Positions 38,101 through 42,101 of a stretch of 64,000 bases of DNA are shown here, one piece after another. The position numbers and the translations under genes were made by a program. Under the pieces are notes generated by a model. It was not told the DNA's origin, did not search any database, and saw only the letters and a list, made by a program, of their open reading frames with translations. The DNA lies in NCBI RefSeq assembly GCF_000004195.4, contig NC_030679.2:28447712-28511711 (forward strand), read 5' to 3'. This DNA is from Xenopus tropicalis. Lineage: Eukaryota > Chordata > Amphibia > Anura > Pipidae. Positions within the stretch are counted from its first letter, which is position 1. Every line of letters starts with the position of its first letter.

Positions 38101-39269
38101 AGGCAGAAACAATAGGAATTCTACCTCCACCTGACGTTTCAGCCCAGAAAGTAGATTTTGTTTGGGCGCTTTCAATAGTGCCAGACAAGAGTCTTTTAAC
38201 CTGGCCGTTTGAAGAGACGACCGTTATCCGCAGCCTTTTGCGATATCCTCTTCGAGCCACCATACACGCACCAAAAATTGTACGAAACGAGGTTCCATAC
38301 GATAATATCAGGGCGTGTATGGCTGGCTTTATAATGCAGGCATAATTTGTACTCCATGAACATGTATTTACAGCTCCTGGAAACTGATGTGTATTGAGGA
38401 GAAAAAATGCCACTTTGTACCTTTTATTCTTTAGTTATTCCTACTGTTAAGTAATACCTTAAAGTGCCTTTATTTTTATTTATTTACCACTAAAAAGAGT
38501 AGGAGGCACTCTCTATGGGGTAACTTGGTCTCAGTGTCCCAAACCCATTTTCATCCTTTTCTGACTAATATTTGCTCAGCATGCAATGTTTGTTTGTCCA
38601 TGTGGACTGCTGAAAAATGCTGCACCTAATGACCAGATTCATGAATATGGCACCTAGTTCCTCGCAGTCAGTTGGGGCCAATCCACAAACTGCAATGGGT
38701 CACAGAGTAGGACTGGAGCTCTGTATCTGAGCCCAGTGAGTTCAATGGATAGCTCACACTTTAACTCATTTGTATGCTGCTCCATAATAGCTAATGAGTC
38801 TGTGTGTCTCTGTTGCTGAACAATGCAAACAGCTTGTCTGAATTATTCTAGAACCCAAACAATCCAGCAACAATGCTCTCTTTTGACATGTGAATTAAAA
38901 GGCAAAGAACAAATACAGCTGAGCACAATGTTATAGTTATAGAAAGGATTATTTTTTTAATAGGATATCCAACATCTCCTTTTAATTGTTTGGAACTACA
39001 ACTCCCAGAAATCTGCTAGAGAGTTGTGAGATCTCAGTGTAAGCTTTTGATTCAGATCAGCTGCAGTCTTTGGGAGAATGCCAGTAACTTATAATAAGGT
39101 CATGTTTAAAAAAACTACTTACCTTAAGCTTCTTAACTGCCTTGGTGCTGTCCTGCTCCTCGCTCCATACCGTCACTCCCCCTTTATTATACTGGCAATG
39201 CCAGCCCTCATGGTTTTCGCACTGCTCCCGAAAAGAGTTAAAGTCTGCATCATCAGGAATGTGCACCAT
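3730..39269 (-). CDS. stard10: STARD10-type START-domain lipid-transfer protein, six coding exons
   Basis: Coding exons in transcript order are 39123-39269, 11510-11657, 8204-8307, 7257-7374, 6052-6104 and 3730-3960. They join in frame to 266 codons plus TAA. Introns are 27,465, 3,202, 829, 1,152 and 2,091 bp, all GT-AG. The product is a soluble START-domain protein; the mammalian family member STARD10 moves phosphatidylcholine and phosphatidylethanolamine between membranes. Visible family blocks are VHIPDDADFNSF (residues 2-13), DVPAEILYDVLHD, SYRKKWDSN with Arg72/Asp76 (equivalent to PCTP Arg78/Asp82, described as lipid head-group contacts), PLKNRD, LRSWLP, NYSVKHP, KWVVNK, KYPEWK and ELENIDES. 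The tail ends in SDEEDGFSKDS, with Ser256 in a CK2 context. Mammalian STARD10 is slightly longer, mainly at the N-terminus. The N-terminal exon is the most divergent part, so a stard10-like paralogue is possible. Family assignment is firm; orthology is inferred. Confidence 0.92.
4076..4371. mobile_element. hAT-type MITE (TAGTGATGAGCGAA) in intron 5
   Basis: Termini TAGTGATGAGCGAA and TTCCCCATCACTA with the 8-bp duplication GCCTTAAT at 4068-4075 and 4372-4379. The A+T-rich interior has CGAAAC/GCGAAA motifs. The same family occurs at 44784-45061, with a fragment near 26763-26960. The element sits 115 bp 5' of the exon 6 acceptor. Confidence 0.9.
5600..5914. mobile_element. TIR repeat with TAAAGCTGGACATACAC ends
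   Basis: Left end TAAAGCTGGACATACAC, right end GTATATGGTCAGCTTTA. The terminal motif resembles that of the copies at 33638-33953 and 38002-38341. Target duplication not resolved. Lies in intron 5. Confidence 0.65.
6052..6104 (-). CDS. stard10: stard10 coding exon 5 (53 bp)
   Basis: A short exon not visible as an ORF. Acceptor is a T-rich tract then CAG|GTTCC, which completes Gly (G|GT). The donor is AAG|GTATGG. It encodes SLPKWVVNKVSQFVAPK, matching the helix before the C-terminal START helix. Its 53 bp preserve the frame between exons 4 and 6. Confidence 0.93.
6197..6232 (+). repeat. (GA)n / GAGACA microsatellite
   Basis: Imperfect ACAGAGAGAGAG repeats, 36 bp. Confidence 0.85.
7117..7157 (+). 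repeat. (AC)n microsatellite
   Basis: Uninterrupted AC repeat of about 41 bp, preceded by a short TA run. Lies 100 bp from stard10 exon 4, on its 3' side (in intron 4). Confidence 0.95.
7257..7374 (-). CDS. stard10: stard10 coding exon 4
   Basis: Acceptor TTTTATAG|AAA, donor AGAG|GTACAATG. It encodes 39 codons plus the first G of a split Gly codon, including HPPRKDYVRAVSLQTGYLI and LYYLTQVDPR. Phase agrees with exon 3 (in) and exon 5 (out). Confidence 0.95.
8204..8307 (-). CDS. stard10: stard10 coding exon 3
   Basis: Acceptor TTTGCAG|GG completes the split Trp codon (T|GG). There follow 34 codons, ending CAC CCG|GTAAGTC on a codon boundary. The product segment reads KCPSPLKNRDFVTLRSW, then LPLGNDYMIINYSVKHP. 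PLKNRD and SVKHP are diagnostic of the PCTP/STARD10 subgroup of START domains. Confidence 0.95.
8598..9195 (+). mobile_element. degraded ACAGGTATGG element interrupted by a hAT-like MITE
   Basis: The left part (CTTACCTGGAAACCAGTTAT; TTTCTCTCTGTAATAATGAA; TTGGGTTTATTTAATG) stops at about 8834 and resumes at 9133 with GATCCAAATTAGAGAAAGAT to TACCTGTA. The gap is filled by the insertion at 8835-9124. Confidence 0.7.
8835..9124. mobile_element. hAT-like insertion inside another repeat
   Basis: Flanked by AAGTATGG (8827-8834) and GAGTATGG (9125-9132), seven of eight matching. Starts TCAGTGGTG and ends GAGCAGCCCTG. The host repeat reads across both sides when the insert is skipped. GC-richer than its surroundings. 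Confidence 0.7.
9981..10308. mobile_element. palindromic MITE with GGGCTCTGGCACACG termini
   Basis: Perfect outer inverted repeats: GGGCTCTGGCACACGAGGAG, and its complement ending GAGCCC at 10308. Sub-terminal GTCGCC / GGCGAC blocks continue the fold. Related copies at 18520-18782 and 49922-50248 have TAA target duplications; here the flanks are TGAA and TAAG. Probably PIF/Harbinger-derived. Confidence 0.85.
10309..11480. other. intron 2, no further feature
   Basis: A+T-rich intron 2 sequence with no exon or repeat that I can name. Confidence 0.5.
11510..11657 (-). CDS. stard10: stard10 coding exon 2 (START domain core)
   Basis: Begins after an acceptor with an almost pure T tract (about 14 T then AG) and ends TAC TCG T|GTAAGT. 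It supplies 49 codons plus the first base of a split Trp codon. It encodes DVPAEILYDVLHD, SYRKKWDSNMIETYD and LTVNADIGYYS, the best conserved START-domain stretch of the family. It is separated from exon 1 by 27.5 kb. Confidence 0.95.
11865..12000. mobile_element. short ACAGGTATGG-type element
   Basis: 136-bp copy from TACAGGTTTGGTATCC to GGTCCCATACCTGTA. The internal CTCTGTAATAATAAA part is missing, leaving mainly the two ends (CCAGAAACCCATTATCC and CATTCTGGATAACAGG). Confidence 0.85.
12001..13600. other. intron 1 sequence; possible conserved tract 12.73-12.93 kb
   Basis: No exon or named repeat. The stretch 12730-12930 is clean of repeats and carries homeodomain-like ATTA/TAAT sites. See findings. 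Confidence 0.4.
13608..13740 (+). repeat. TTAA-type dispersed repeat fragment
   Basis: Begins GTTAAAGTGGTAGTTCACC and runs through AACTATTCAATTGGTCTTCA to CTTTTTCTGACTC. Same family as 37150-37470 and 52000-52580. Truncated where the LINE fragment begins. Confidence 0.65.
13741..14540 (-). pseudogene. degenerate CR1/L2-type LINE reverse transcriptase fragment
   Basis: Translation of the minus strand, with frameshifts and stops, gives the RT blocks in order. These are VIYLDFAKAFDTV (about 14090-14130), LRSIGLSEVVCTWIENWLQD, SGVPQGSVLGP (about 13875-13915) and FADDTKLCSPI with the catalytic FADD (about 13820-13857). Upstream lie VSLTSMMGKLFEAFLRGHI and NKHGFMKDRSCQTDL-like pieces. The block set is that of Jockey-superfamily (CR1, L2, Rex1) non-LTR retrotransposons. 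Truncated at both ends and inactive. Confidence 0.88.
14541..16460. other. intron 1 sequence, nothing recognised
   Basis: Mostly single-copy-looking DNA. The short ORFs on both strands have no family signature. Confidence 0.5.
16462..16675 (-). mobile_element. degraded hAT-type MITE (CAGTGRTCCCCAACC family)
   Basis: Left end ACAGGGTTCCCCAACC. The interior shares GAGCAACATGTTGCCCCTGA and GCCACTGGTTGGGGA with the copies at 34794-35101 and 53159-53447 in the opposite orientation. Right terminus decayed; no clean target duplication. Confidence 0.65.
17033..17500 (+). mobile_element. T2-like TTAA MITE, 3' end decayed
   Basis: Starts TTAAAGGGGCAGTATAACC. The interior matches the complete copy at 30904-31426, including CCTGTCTGTGTTTCAAATGA, GCCAGAAGCACAGTAGGAGG and CAGCCTAGCTGCTGATTGGT. 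The right terminal repeat is not recognisable. Confidence 0.75.
17501..18516. other. intron 1 sequence, nothing recognised
   Basis: No gene or named repeat. 17880-18130 is repeat-free and could be examined for conservation. Confidence 0.4.
18520..18782. mobile_element. Harbinger-like palindromic MITE with TAA target duplication
   Basis: Ends GGGCTGTGACACACGGGGAG and its near-complement ending CACGGCCC. Inner arms (GATTAGTCGCC / GGCGACTAATC) fold almost the whole element. TAA stands on both sides (18517-18519, 18783-18785). Same family as 9981-10308 and 49922-50248. Confidence 0.88.
19172..19708 (-). mobile_element. 5'-truncated CR1/L2-type LINE, 3' end
   Basis: Minus-strand ORF 19687-19319 is the C-terminus of a non-LTR RT ORF: EVRLSRLGLFSLEKRRLRGD, LFSHKNNQRTRGHPF, FFTVRAVRLWNALP, DVVMADSVSAYKRGLDEFL, ending NIYS and a stop. 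The 3' UTR contains the typical TTGAACTTGATGGAC... CTTTTTTCAACCCTATG segment and ends in about three ATGTAACT units (19175-19203 on the plus strand). It is truncated at its 5' side near 19708 (upper coordinate). No functional gene. Confidence 0.9.
19784..19882. repeat. 47-bp-arm inverted repeat (hairpin)
   Basis: The left arm (19784-19830) and right arm (19836-19882) are complementary at all but two of 47 positions around a 5-base centre, CTGAA. The core reads CTCAAGCCGTC/GACGGCTTGAG, with GAAACGTTGAATTAAACACC on the right arm. Looser matches continue outward (GAACTCCAGG / CCTGTGAGTTC). Confidence 0.9.
19921..20880. other. intron 1, repeat-poor tract 20.13-20.50 kb
   Basis: No exon recognised. 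20130-20500 is clean of repeats, with TATTAATTAGATG and other AT-rich motifs. Confidence 0.4.
20886..21066. repeat. partial TAGGGTTGCCACC-type element
   Basis: Left end TAGGGTTGTCAC followed by AAATACCGGCC and a GATGTCACACAGGGG stretch, as in the hAT copies at 54880-55058 and 62395-62616. Right end not found. Confidence 0.55.
21723..21945 (+). repeat. decayed ACAGGTATGG element
   Basis: GCAGGTATGGAATC left end, AGAAACCTGTTACCC, a GGCATGGTGTTCCACATTAC segment and CCAGGTCTGTA right end. Same family as 36596-37147. Confidence 0.65.
22000..23335. other. intron 1, no gene supported
   Basis: A 158-codon ORF (22191-22667, plus strand) has no recognisable domain and no splice context and is treated as chance. 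The rest is unremarkable. Confidence 0.4.
23539..24030 (-). repeat. ACAGGTATGG element (inverted), interrupted
   Basis: Inverted copy carrying GGATAAGGGATCTTTCCATA, CTGCCCCCAATAAGGATTAA and TTTATTATTATAGAGAAAAA. The span 23786-23975, beginning GGGGCTGATTTACTTACCC, is foreign and contains a short tandem. Confidence 0.6.
23861..23920 (+). repeat. 20-bp tandem, three copies
   Basis: Units TGCGATTTTTTCGTATGTTT at 23861 and 23881 are identical; the third (23901-23920) has diverged. Confidence 0.9.
24435..24650. mobile_element. GC-rich hAT-type MITE
   Basis: CAGGGCCAGAACTAGG ... TGGCCCGCCCCTG with flanking CGGAGAGT (24427-24434) and CCGAGAGT (24651-24658), seven of eight matching. A decayed relative lies at about 32045-32245. 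Confidence 0.8.
24660..26080. other. intron 1, nothing recognised
   Basis: A+T-rich single-copy-looking sequence. Confidence 0.4.
26082..26223. mobile_element. palindromic MITE (GTGTGTAAGCCAACATCACC)
   Basis: AGGGGCATATTTATTATAGT and its approximate complement ending TTCCCCT enclose a fold-back with CACCGGTAATGTTGCCCATA and CACCGGTGATGTTAGCTTAC. A second copy is at 37708-37885 and a decayed one at 47780-48175. Confidence 0.8.
26763..26960 (-). repeat. fragment of the TAGTGATG hAT MITE
   Basis: TAATGATGGGCATAAAAATT and CGCCAGGCATGGAATTT match the right end of the 4076-4371 family, in reverse. The second half breaks up into repeated AAAAGAATTGTC motifs. Confidence 0.6.
27566..27698. repeat. 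short TAGRGTTGCCACC hAT-like element
   Basis: Ends TAGAGTTGCCACC and GTGGCAACCCTA are inverted; the interior has AATACCGGCC and TTACCGGCCAGACCAG. Flanking octamers do not match clearly. Confidence 0.65.
28446..28474 (+). repeat. (TA)n microsatellite
   Basis: About 29 bp of uninterrupted TA. Confidence 0.95.
29114..29188 (+). repeat. (TA)n followed by poly-T
   Basis: About 60 bp of TA repeat, then about 15 T. ORFs reading YIYIYI on either strand here are artefacts of the repeat. Confidence 0.95.
29509..30674 (+). mobile_element. hAT-type element carrying an internal minisatellite
   Basis: Ends CAGTGCTGTCCAACT and AGTTGGACAGGACTG, flanked by a perfect 8-bp duplication CTCTACAG (29501-29508 and 30675-30682). 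1,166 bp, with no transposase. Roughly half is the minisatellite at 29690-30245. The flanks contain GGGCCGGAATTTTTCCGATC on the left and GGGTCGCGGGCCGCC on the right. A second copy is at 43524-44407 in inverse orientation. Confidence 0.95.
29690..30245 (+). repeat. 34-bp minisatellite within the hAT element
   Basis: Basic unit of 34 bp (GTGTGTGCCATACTCTGCCT then TCCCTACCCTGCCT), mixed with shorter variants (GCCATACTTTCACTGTGTGT; GCCATTCTTGGCCTGTGTGT). Since 34 is 1 modulo 3 and the unit lacks stops on the plus strand, all three plus frames stay open. This produces the false 250-, 215- and 129-codon ORFs. Confidence 0.95.
30761..30855 (+). repeat. 27-bp tandem, about 3.5 copies
   Basis: CATGGAGGGCAGTAGCCTAA units start at 30761, 30788, 30815 and 30842, nearly identical. 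Confidence 0.92.
30904..31426 (+). mobile_element. complete T2-like TTAA MITE
   Basis: TTAAAGGAGACATATTGGAT at the left and ATAGGATATGTCTCCTTTAA at the right form inverted repeats with TTAA at both ends (30904-30907, 31423-31426). The interior matches 17033-17500. TTAA targets with AGGRGACAT-type ends fit the Xenopus T2 MITE group as I remember it. No ORF of its own. Confidence 0.9.
31430..32720. other. intron 1, decayed hAT GC-rich repeat near 32.05-32.25 kb, otherwise nothing
   Basis: 32045-32245 resembles the 24435 MITE (GGGCCCAGCAATGGGAAGGG ... GGTGCCCAGCTGACATGGCC). No gene recognised. Confidence 0.45.
32729..32747 (+). repeat. G19 homopolymer
   Basis: Nineteen consecutive G. Confidence 0.95.
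33520..33627. mobile_element. short hAT-type TAGGGTTGCCACC element
   Basis: TAGGGTTGCCACCTGTCC at left, GGTAGCAACTCTA at right; flanks TAATGATC (33512-33519) and TACTGATC (33628-33635), seven of eight matching. Confidence 0.75.
33638..33953. mobile_element. TIR repeat with GGTGACCACACACG / CGTGTATAGCCAGCTTA ends
   Basis: Shares its whole interior with 38002-38341 (AAGATCGTTCCCACCC, GACATTCAGGGCTAAATC, TTTTAACCTGGCCGATTGA, ACGAAACGAGG). It starts just after the target duplication of the preceding hAT element. ORFs here are not genes. Confidence 0.75.
33960..34785. other. intron 1, nothing recognised
   Basis: Contains a short TATATA tract and the CGGTAGAGCTTACAATCTAA fragment (34561-34580) that is common in this window. 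No gene. Confidence 0.4.
34794..35101 (+). mobile_element. hAT-type MITE (CAGTGATCCCCAACC)
   Basis: CAGTGATCCCCAACC and TTGGGGACCCCTG ends with a perfect 8-bp duplication AATTAGGG (34786-34793, 35102-35109). The interior has GGCAACATGTTGCTCCTCAA and a TGTGGCTCACGAGTAAGAAA segment. Related to 53159-53447 and 16462-16675. Confidence 0.93.
35110..36590. other. intron 1, repeat-poor tract 35.45-36.33 kb
   Basis: Contains a somewhat CpG-richer patch (35840-36110) and no repeats that I recognise. No exon with family similarity. See findings. Confidence 0.4.
36596..37147 (+). mobile_element. ACAGGTATGGGATCC element with internal triplication
   Basis: Termini TACAGGTATGGGATCC and GGTCCCATACCTGTA. 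A 113-bp internal segment (CTCTGTAATAATAAAACAGT ... AACAGCCCTATTGGGTTTAT) is repeated at 36720, 36833 and 36946, the last copy diverging part-way. Confidence 0.9.
37150..37470 (+). repeat. TTAA-type dispersed repeat fragment
   Basis: CGACTTTCCAATTGATCTTC, GGGGGTCACTGACCCC, GAGGCTACAACGTCATTGTT and CACTGCCTGGTTGCTATGGT in the order seen at 52000-52580. Both TTAA ends lost. Confidence 0.75.
37628..37654 (+). repeat. C27 homopolymer
   Basis: Twenty-seven consecutive C. Confidence 0.95.
37708..37885. mobile_element. palindromic MITE (GTGTAAGCCAACATCAC)
   Basis: ATAATGTGTAAGCCAACATC and GATGTTGGCTTACACACTAT are inverted; the centre has CCATAGCAACCAATCA and TGATTGGTTGCTATGG. Same family as 26082-26223. 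Confidence 0.85.
38002..38341. mobile_element. TIR repeat with TTAAGGTGGCCATACAC ends
   Basis: Left TTAAGGTGGCCATACAC, right GTGTATGGCTGGCTTTA. Interior as in 33638-33953. The 182-codon minus ORF overlapping it is repeat-derived. Confidence 0.8.
38345..39056. other. intron 1, 3' of exon 1, nothing recognised
   Basis: Single-copy-looking. Includes the common AGTTGTGAGATCTC-type and ACTACAACTCCCAG phrases but no definable element. Confidence 0.4.
39123..39269 (-). CDS. stard10: stard10 coding exon 1 (N-terminus)
   Basis: Forty-nine codons from ATG at 39269-39267 to the donor AAG|GTAAGT at 39123/39122, ending on a codon boundary. The ATG lies in GAGATGG, which has a purine at -3 and G at +4. 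The reading frame stays open for 18 codons upstream (to a TGA), and there are acceptor-like AGs just upstream, for example in TGCTGCACAG|GAACAACC. This exon could therefore be internal and preceded by a further exon carrying UTR or a few more codons. The motif PDDADFNSFREQC and a GWHCQYNKGGVTVW stretch match the first strand and helix of STARD10-type START domains. Confidence 0.85.
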
Positions 39270-39844
39270 CTCTCCTGTGTAGTCAGGGTTGTTCCTGTGC
39301 AGCAGTTGATGGGTTAACGCTGAACCTCCTCAATTTACTGCTCCAATTCAGTTCTACTAGTTCAGCTTTACATGAAGAGGTCCAAGCACAATATTGTGCT
39401 GTAAATTAAAAAAAAATGAAAGTGCTGGCCCAAAGATTTGTTATTAAGCAATTTCCATAACTTTATATACCACACTGATGTGTTTGCAATGCCCAGGGCT
39501 CAGAGCTGCCCACTTTTTCTCTTTTACCTGGAAATATAGGGGTGCCAAACCCCTCACAGGCTGCTGCTGTTCCAAAGTTCTGTGCTATAAAGATACAACA
39601 GCCTGGGCTCTGTAGCTGCAGCCGCTGCACAGCTCACTAAACCTGTCTCTTGTTTCCTGGGCTTGTGCTCCACGGTCTCTATTATTCAGAAGGTAACATC
39701 ACACAGGTGTCTTAGGTTTCTCACCCTGCCCATTTCTTCCACTCCCTCCTCTTTCCTTGCTAGTAGGCAGCCACCCCTTCCTTCTCTCTGGTGCCTGTCT
39801 CCCTCTCAGTCTCCATCTGTTTGACTTTGCAGCAGTGACCGATT
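39270..39844 (-). promoter_or_regulatory. possible 5' leader/promoter region of stard10
   Basis: Sequence immediately upstream of the first coding exon. 39640-39840 is moderately C+T-rich. There is no TATA box or CpG island that I can place with confidence, and a further upstream exon is possible. Confidence 0.25.
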
Positions 39845-40246
39845 TCACTGATCACTAGTCAGTCTCATCAGCAAGTCCATTAAACAGGGCCCCGTAAATA
39901 TCCTTTGGTAGCAGCCAATGTGGATCCTATGCTTGTTACAGTGCTGCAGTACATTTGCAAACTGCTCTCTTACTGCACCGACACTGCAGATCTCCAACCT
40001 GGGATTTGTTTTTAAGTCACAAAGGAATACTGAAGGCCTCCAGTCAAGCATGAATCCCTTTAACACTATGCGGTCATCCTGCAGAAGAATAAAACTCACA
40101 AGTGCTCGGCCAATTAGAAATTGTCTCTCCTTCTGCTGGACCAAATCCATACACACATCCATACATCTGACGTGAGCGCAGCATTCTGCTACTGCAGAGC
40201 AGCAAGGGAATTCTGCAAGTATCTGCATTCCATAATAAGGAGGCAT
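39845..40246 (-). CDS. unrecognised 133-codon ORF, possible exon
   Basis: An open frame on the same strand as stard10 and about 0.6 kb upstream of its first coding exon. The N-terminal third is Cys-rich (PCCSAVAECCAHVRC). The rest alternates hydrophobic and charged residues in a protein-like way (QQKERQFLIGRALVSFIL, VLKGFMLDWRPSVFLCDLK, then AVREQFANVLQHCNKHRIH). It ends in TGA at 39845. A good acceptor (pyrimidine-rich, CTCTGCAG) lies inside it at 40192, so a last exon running 40191-39845 is possible. I do not recognise the family and see no repeat signature. It may be a real 3' exon, a pseudogene or chance. Confidence 0.3.
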   Translation of the reverse strand: MPPYYGMQILAEFPCCSAVAECCAHVRCMDVCMDLVQQKERQFLIGRALVSFILLQDDRIVLKGFMLDWRPSVFLCDLKTNPRLEICSVGAVREQFANVLQHCNKHRIHIGCYQRIFTGPCLMDLLMRLTSDQ

Positions 40247-40374
40247 AAGCCCACCATAGCATTACATTTTCTTTAAGTGCTCTTCTCATTATTTCTGTGG
40301 GTGTTTTTTTATTTTAAACTGTTTTAGGATTATTTTGTTTACTTGGCTGACAATGCTGAGGCAGCAGTTCTCAT

Positions 40375-40388
40375 GGGGGGGGGGGGGG
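40375..40388 (+). repeat. G14 homopolymer
   Basis: Fourteen consecutive G. Confidence 0.9.
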
Positions 40389-40538
40389 CTACTGTATTGG
40401 TAGCCTAGGGATTTACTGATTATGCATGTGGCTTTTCCATTTAGAAACTGCAATGCATACAGAAAACTCTGATACCTGCTGAAAGCTGGAGGAATGCAGC
40501 CAGTGCCCTTCTTCCCAGCCTCCACTAATTGTACATGG

Positions 40539-40702
40539 TCATTTATAAGCCCTAGCAAATTTGCACCTTGGCAGCAACCCATAGCAACCAATCAGGTGTT
40601 TACTTTCATGGCCCTACTTGTAGCTGGCTGCAAAAAGCTAAGCACTGATTGGTTGCTATGGGTTACTGCCAAGGTGCAAATTTGCCCAGTGTTTATAAAT
40701 GA
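40539..40702. mobile_element. fold-back MITE (GCAAATTTGCACCTTGGCAG)
   Basis: TCATTTATAAGCCCTAGCAA ... CCATAGCAACCAATCAG is mirrored by CTGATTGGTTGCTATGGG ... GCCCAGTGTTTATAAATGA. Each arm is about 65 bp. Ends one base before the target duplication of the next element. Confidence 0.85.
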
Positions 40703-40711
40703 GCCCCCATC

Positions 40712-40872
40712 CAGGGTCAGACTGGGCTGCCGGGACACCGGGAAAAATCCCGGTGGGCCCCAGCGGTCCAGACCCGACCCTTGCCGGCGCTTCCCCTGCC
40801 CTGCGGGAGAGGGGTTAGGGGACACGCCTGGCGGGGGCCCCGGTGAGCCCTGCACCCACCAGTCCGACCCTG
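40712..40872. mobile_element. GC-rich hAT-type MITE
   Basis: CAGGGTCAGACTGGG and AGTCCGACCCTG ends, flanked by CCCCCATC (40704-40711) and TCCCCATC (40873-40880). Same family as 943-1169 and 45795-46002. Confidence 0.88.
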
Positions 40873-40999
40873 TCCCCATCTGTAAGAAGTTGTCTGTCTA
40901 TTTCCTTAACTACTTGCAAGGTTAATTCCAAGGATCACTTTAAATTTAATTTAGTTGGTAGGTTTATATCCCCTTTAATAGCATTTTTATTCCCAAGCA

Positions 41000-41639
41000 T
41001 AAACATACAGCGGGGCTTTATTAATGCACCAGTTTGTTCTTCCCTCCAGGCTGTAGGTAATGCTGTAGTGTAGCTCTGGCCACCTCCCTCAGGGCTCACA
41101 ATAAAGGCATGTTCAGGTTGCAGACTGGAAATCCAATCCTACTGAAACTGTAGGGTCATATCATGTGACTGCATGAAGTTTTTATGAAATGCAGTACCAT
41201 TGATATAAAAATGTAACAATTTTTCCAACAACCGAGGCTACTGTTAGGGCCTGGACAGTAACTTTTGGTAGGGGCATCTCATGTCCTTGCAATCCAGGGG
41301 AGTTAAGGCAATATGTGAGCCCCTGGGATGTTTACAAAGGACCCACTGTGTTTGCTGTGAGGACACGGTGAATATTTAATTGTATAGGGTCAAAAGGTTT
41401 ATGATGGGGTTGTATAGGGCCACAAGGTATATGACTGGGTGCTATAATTTCATAGCACAAAACCAATGATCTAACAGGGGTGGGCAGTGAGCATTGGGAG
41501 AACTTGGAGGAAACCAAGTCAAATGCAACATTCCCCATTAAAGAGGAAGACCCTAGGAATAATGGAATATGCCAGTTGTGGTTAAATTCCCACTTTGTTA
41601 ACTTTTAACTGTAAGTAAAGGGGTTTTGATATTCTTAAA
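41000..41639. other. upstream intergenic, nothing recognised
   Basis: No exon or named repeat. Confidence 0.4.
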
Positions 41640-41960
41640 CCGTTTGCAATTGTTCATCTTTTTTTTTTTACTATTTGTGTTTTTTTTTTTAATTATTTGG
41701 CTTTATATTTAGCAACTCTCCAGTTAGGAATTTTAGCAGCTATTTGGTTGCTAGTGTCCAAATTACCCTAACAACCACATAGTGGTTGAATGAGAAACTG
41801 AAATATAAATAGGAGTGGGTCTGAATTGAAAGGTAAGTAATAATAAGCAACAATGACAATACAATTGTAGCCTCAAAAAACAATAATTTTTTGGCTGCTA
41901 GGTTCAGTGACCCCCTTGTGAAAGCTGGAAAAAAAATGAAGATATGCCTTGCATCTCTCT
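41640..41960 (-). repeat. TTAA-type dispersed repeat fragment, inverted
   Basis: Reverse copy of the 52000 family: AACAACCACATAGTGGTTGA, AATTGTAGCCTCAAAAAACA and TTCAGTGACCCCCTTGTG. Confidence 0.7.
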
Positions 41961-42062
41961 AGCTTTAATGTAGGAGAAGCAACATAGGGGTAGATCCAAA
42001 AACATAAAATAAGTGGGCTGTTAAGGGTCCTGCTGCACATGATAAATGCAGTGTGTACTATA

Positions 42063-42065
<3 letters not shown>

Positions 42066-42095
<30 letters not shown>
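42066..42095 (+). repeat. (TA)n microsatellite
   Basis: About 30 bp of TA. Confidence 0.95.

Positions 42096-42099
<4 letters not shown>

Positions 42100-42101
<2 letters not shown>

Larger units (their letters stand above)
11658..39122 (-). other. stard10 intron 1 (27.5 kb)
   Basis: Bounded by donor GTAAGT at 39122 and the T-tract/AG acceptor at 11658. It holds most repeats of the left half of the window and no exon-like sequence that I can recognise. Repeat-poor tracts around 12.7-12.9, 17.9-18.1, 20.1-20.5 and 35.5-36.3 kb are the best places to look for regulatory elements. Confidence 0.85.

Noticed and set aside
37865..38413. 182-codon minus-strand ORF
   Set aside because: Lies over two dispersed repeats; the related repeat at 33638-33953 shares the sequence, and there is no protein family signature.
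11658..39122. Extra coding exons of stard10 inside intron 1
   Set aside because: Exon 1 ends and exon 2 begins on codon boundaries, and the joined frame aligns with the family without a gap, so none is needed; none was seen.
40592..40925. ORFs of 95 and 143 codons over 40.5-40.9 kb
   Set aside because: Span a fold-back MITE and a GC-rich hAT MITE.
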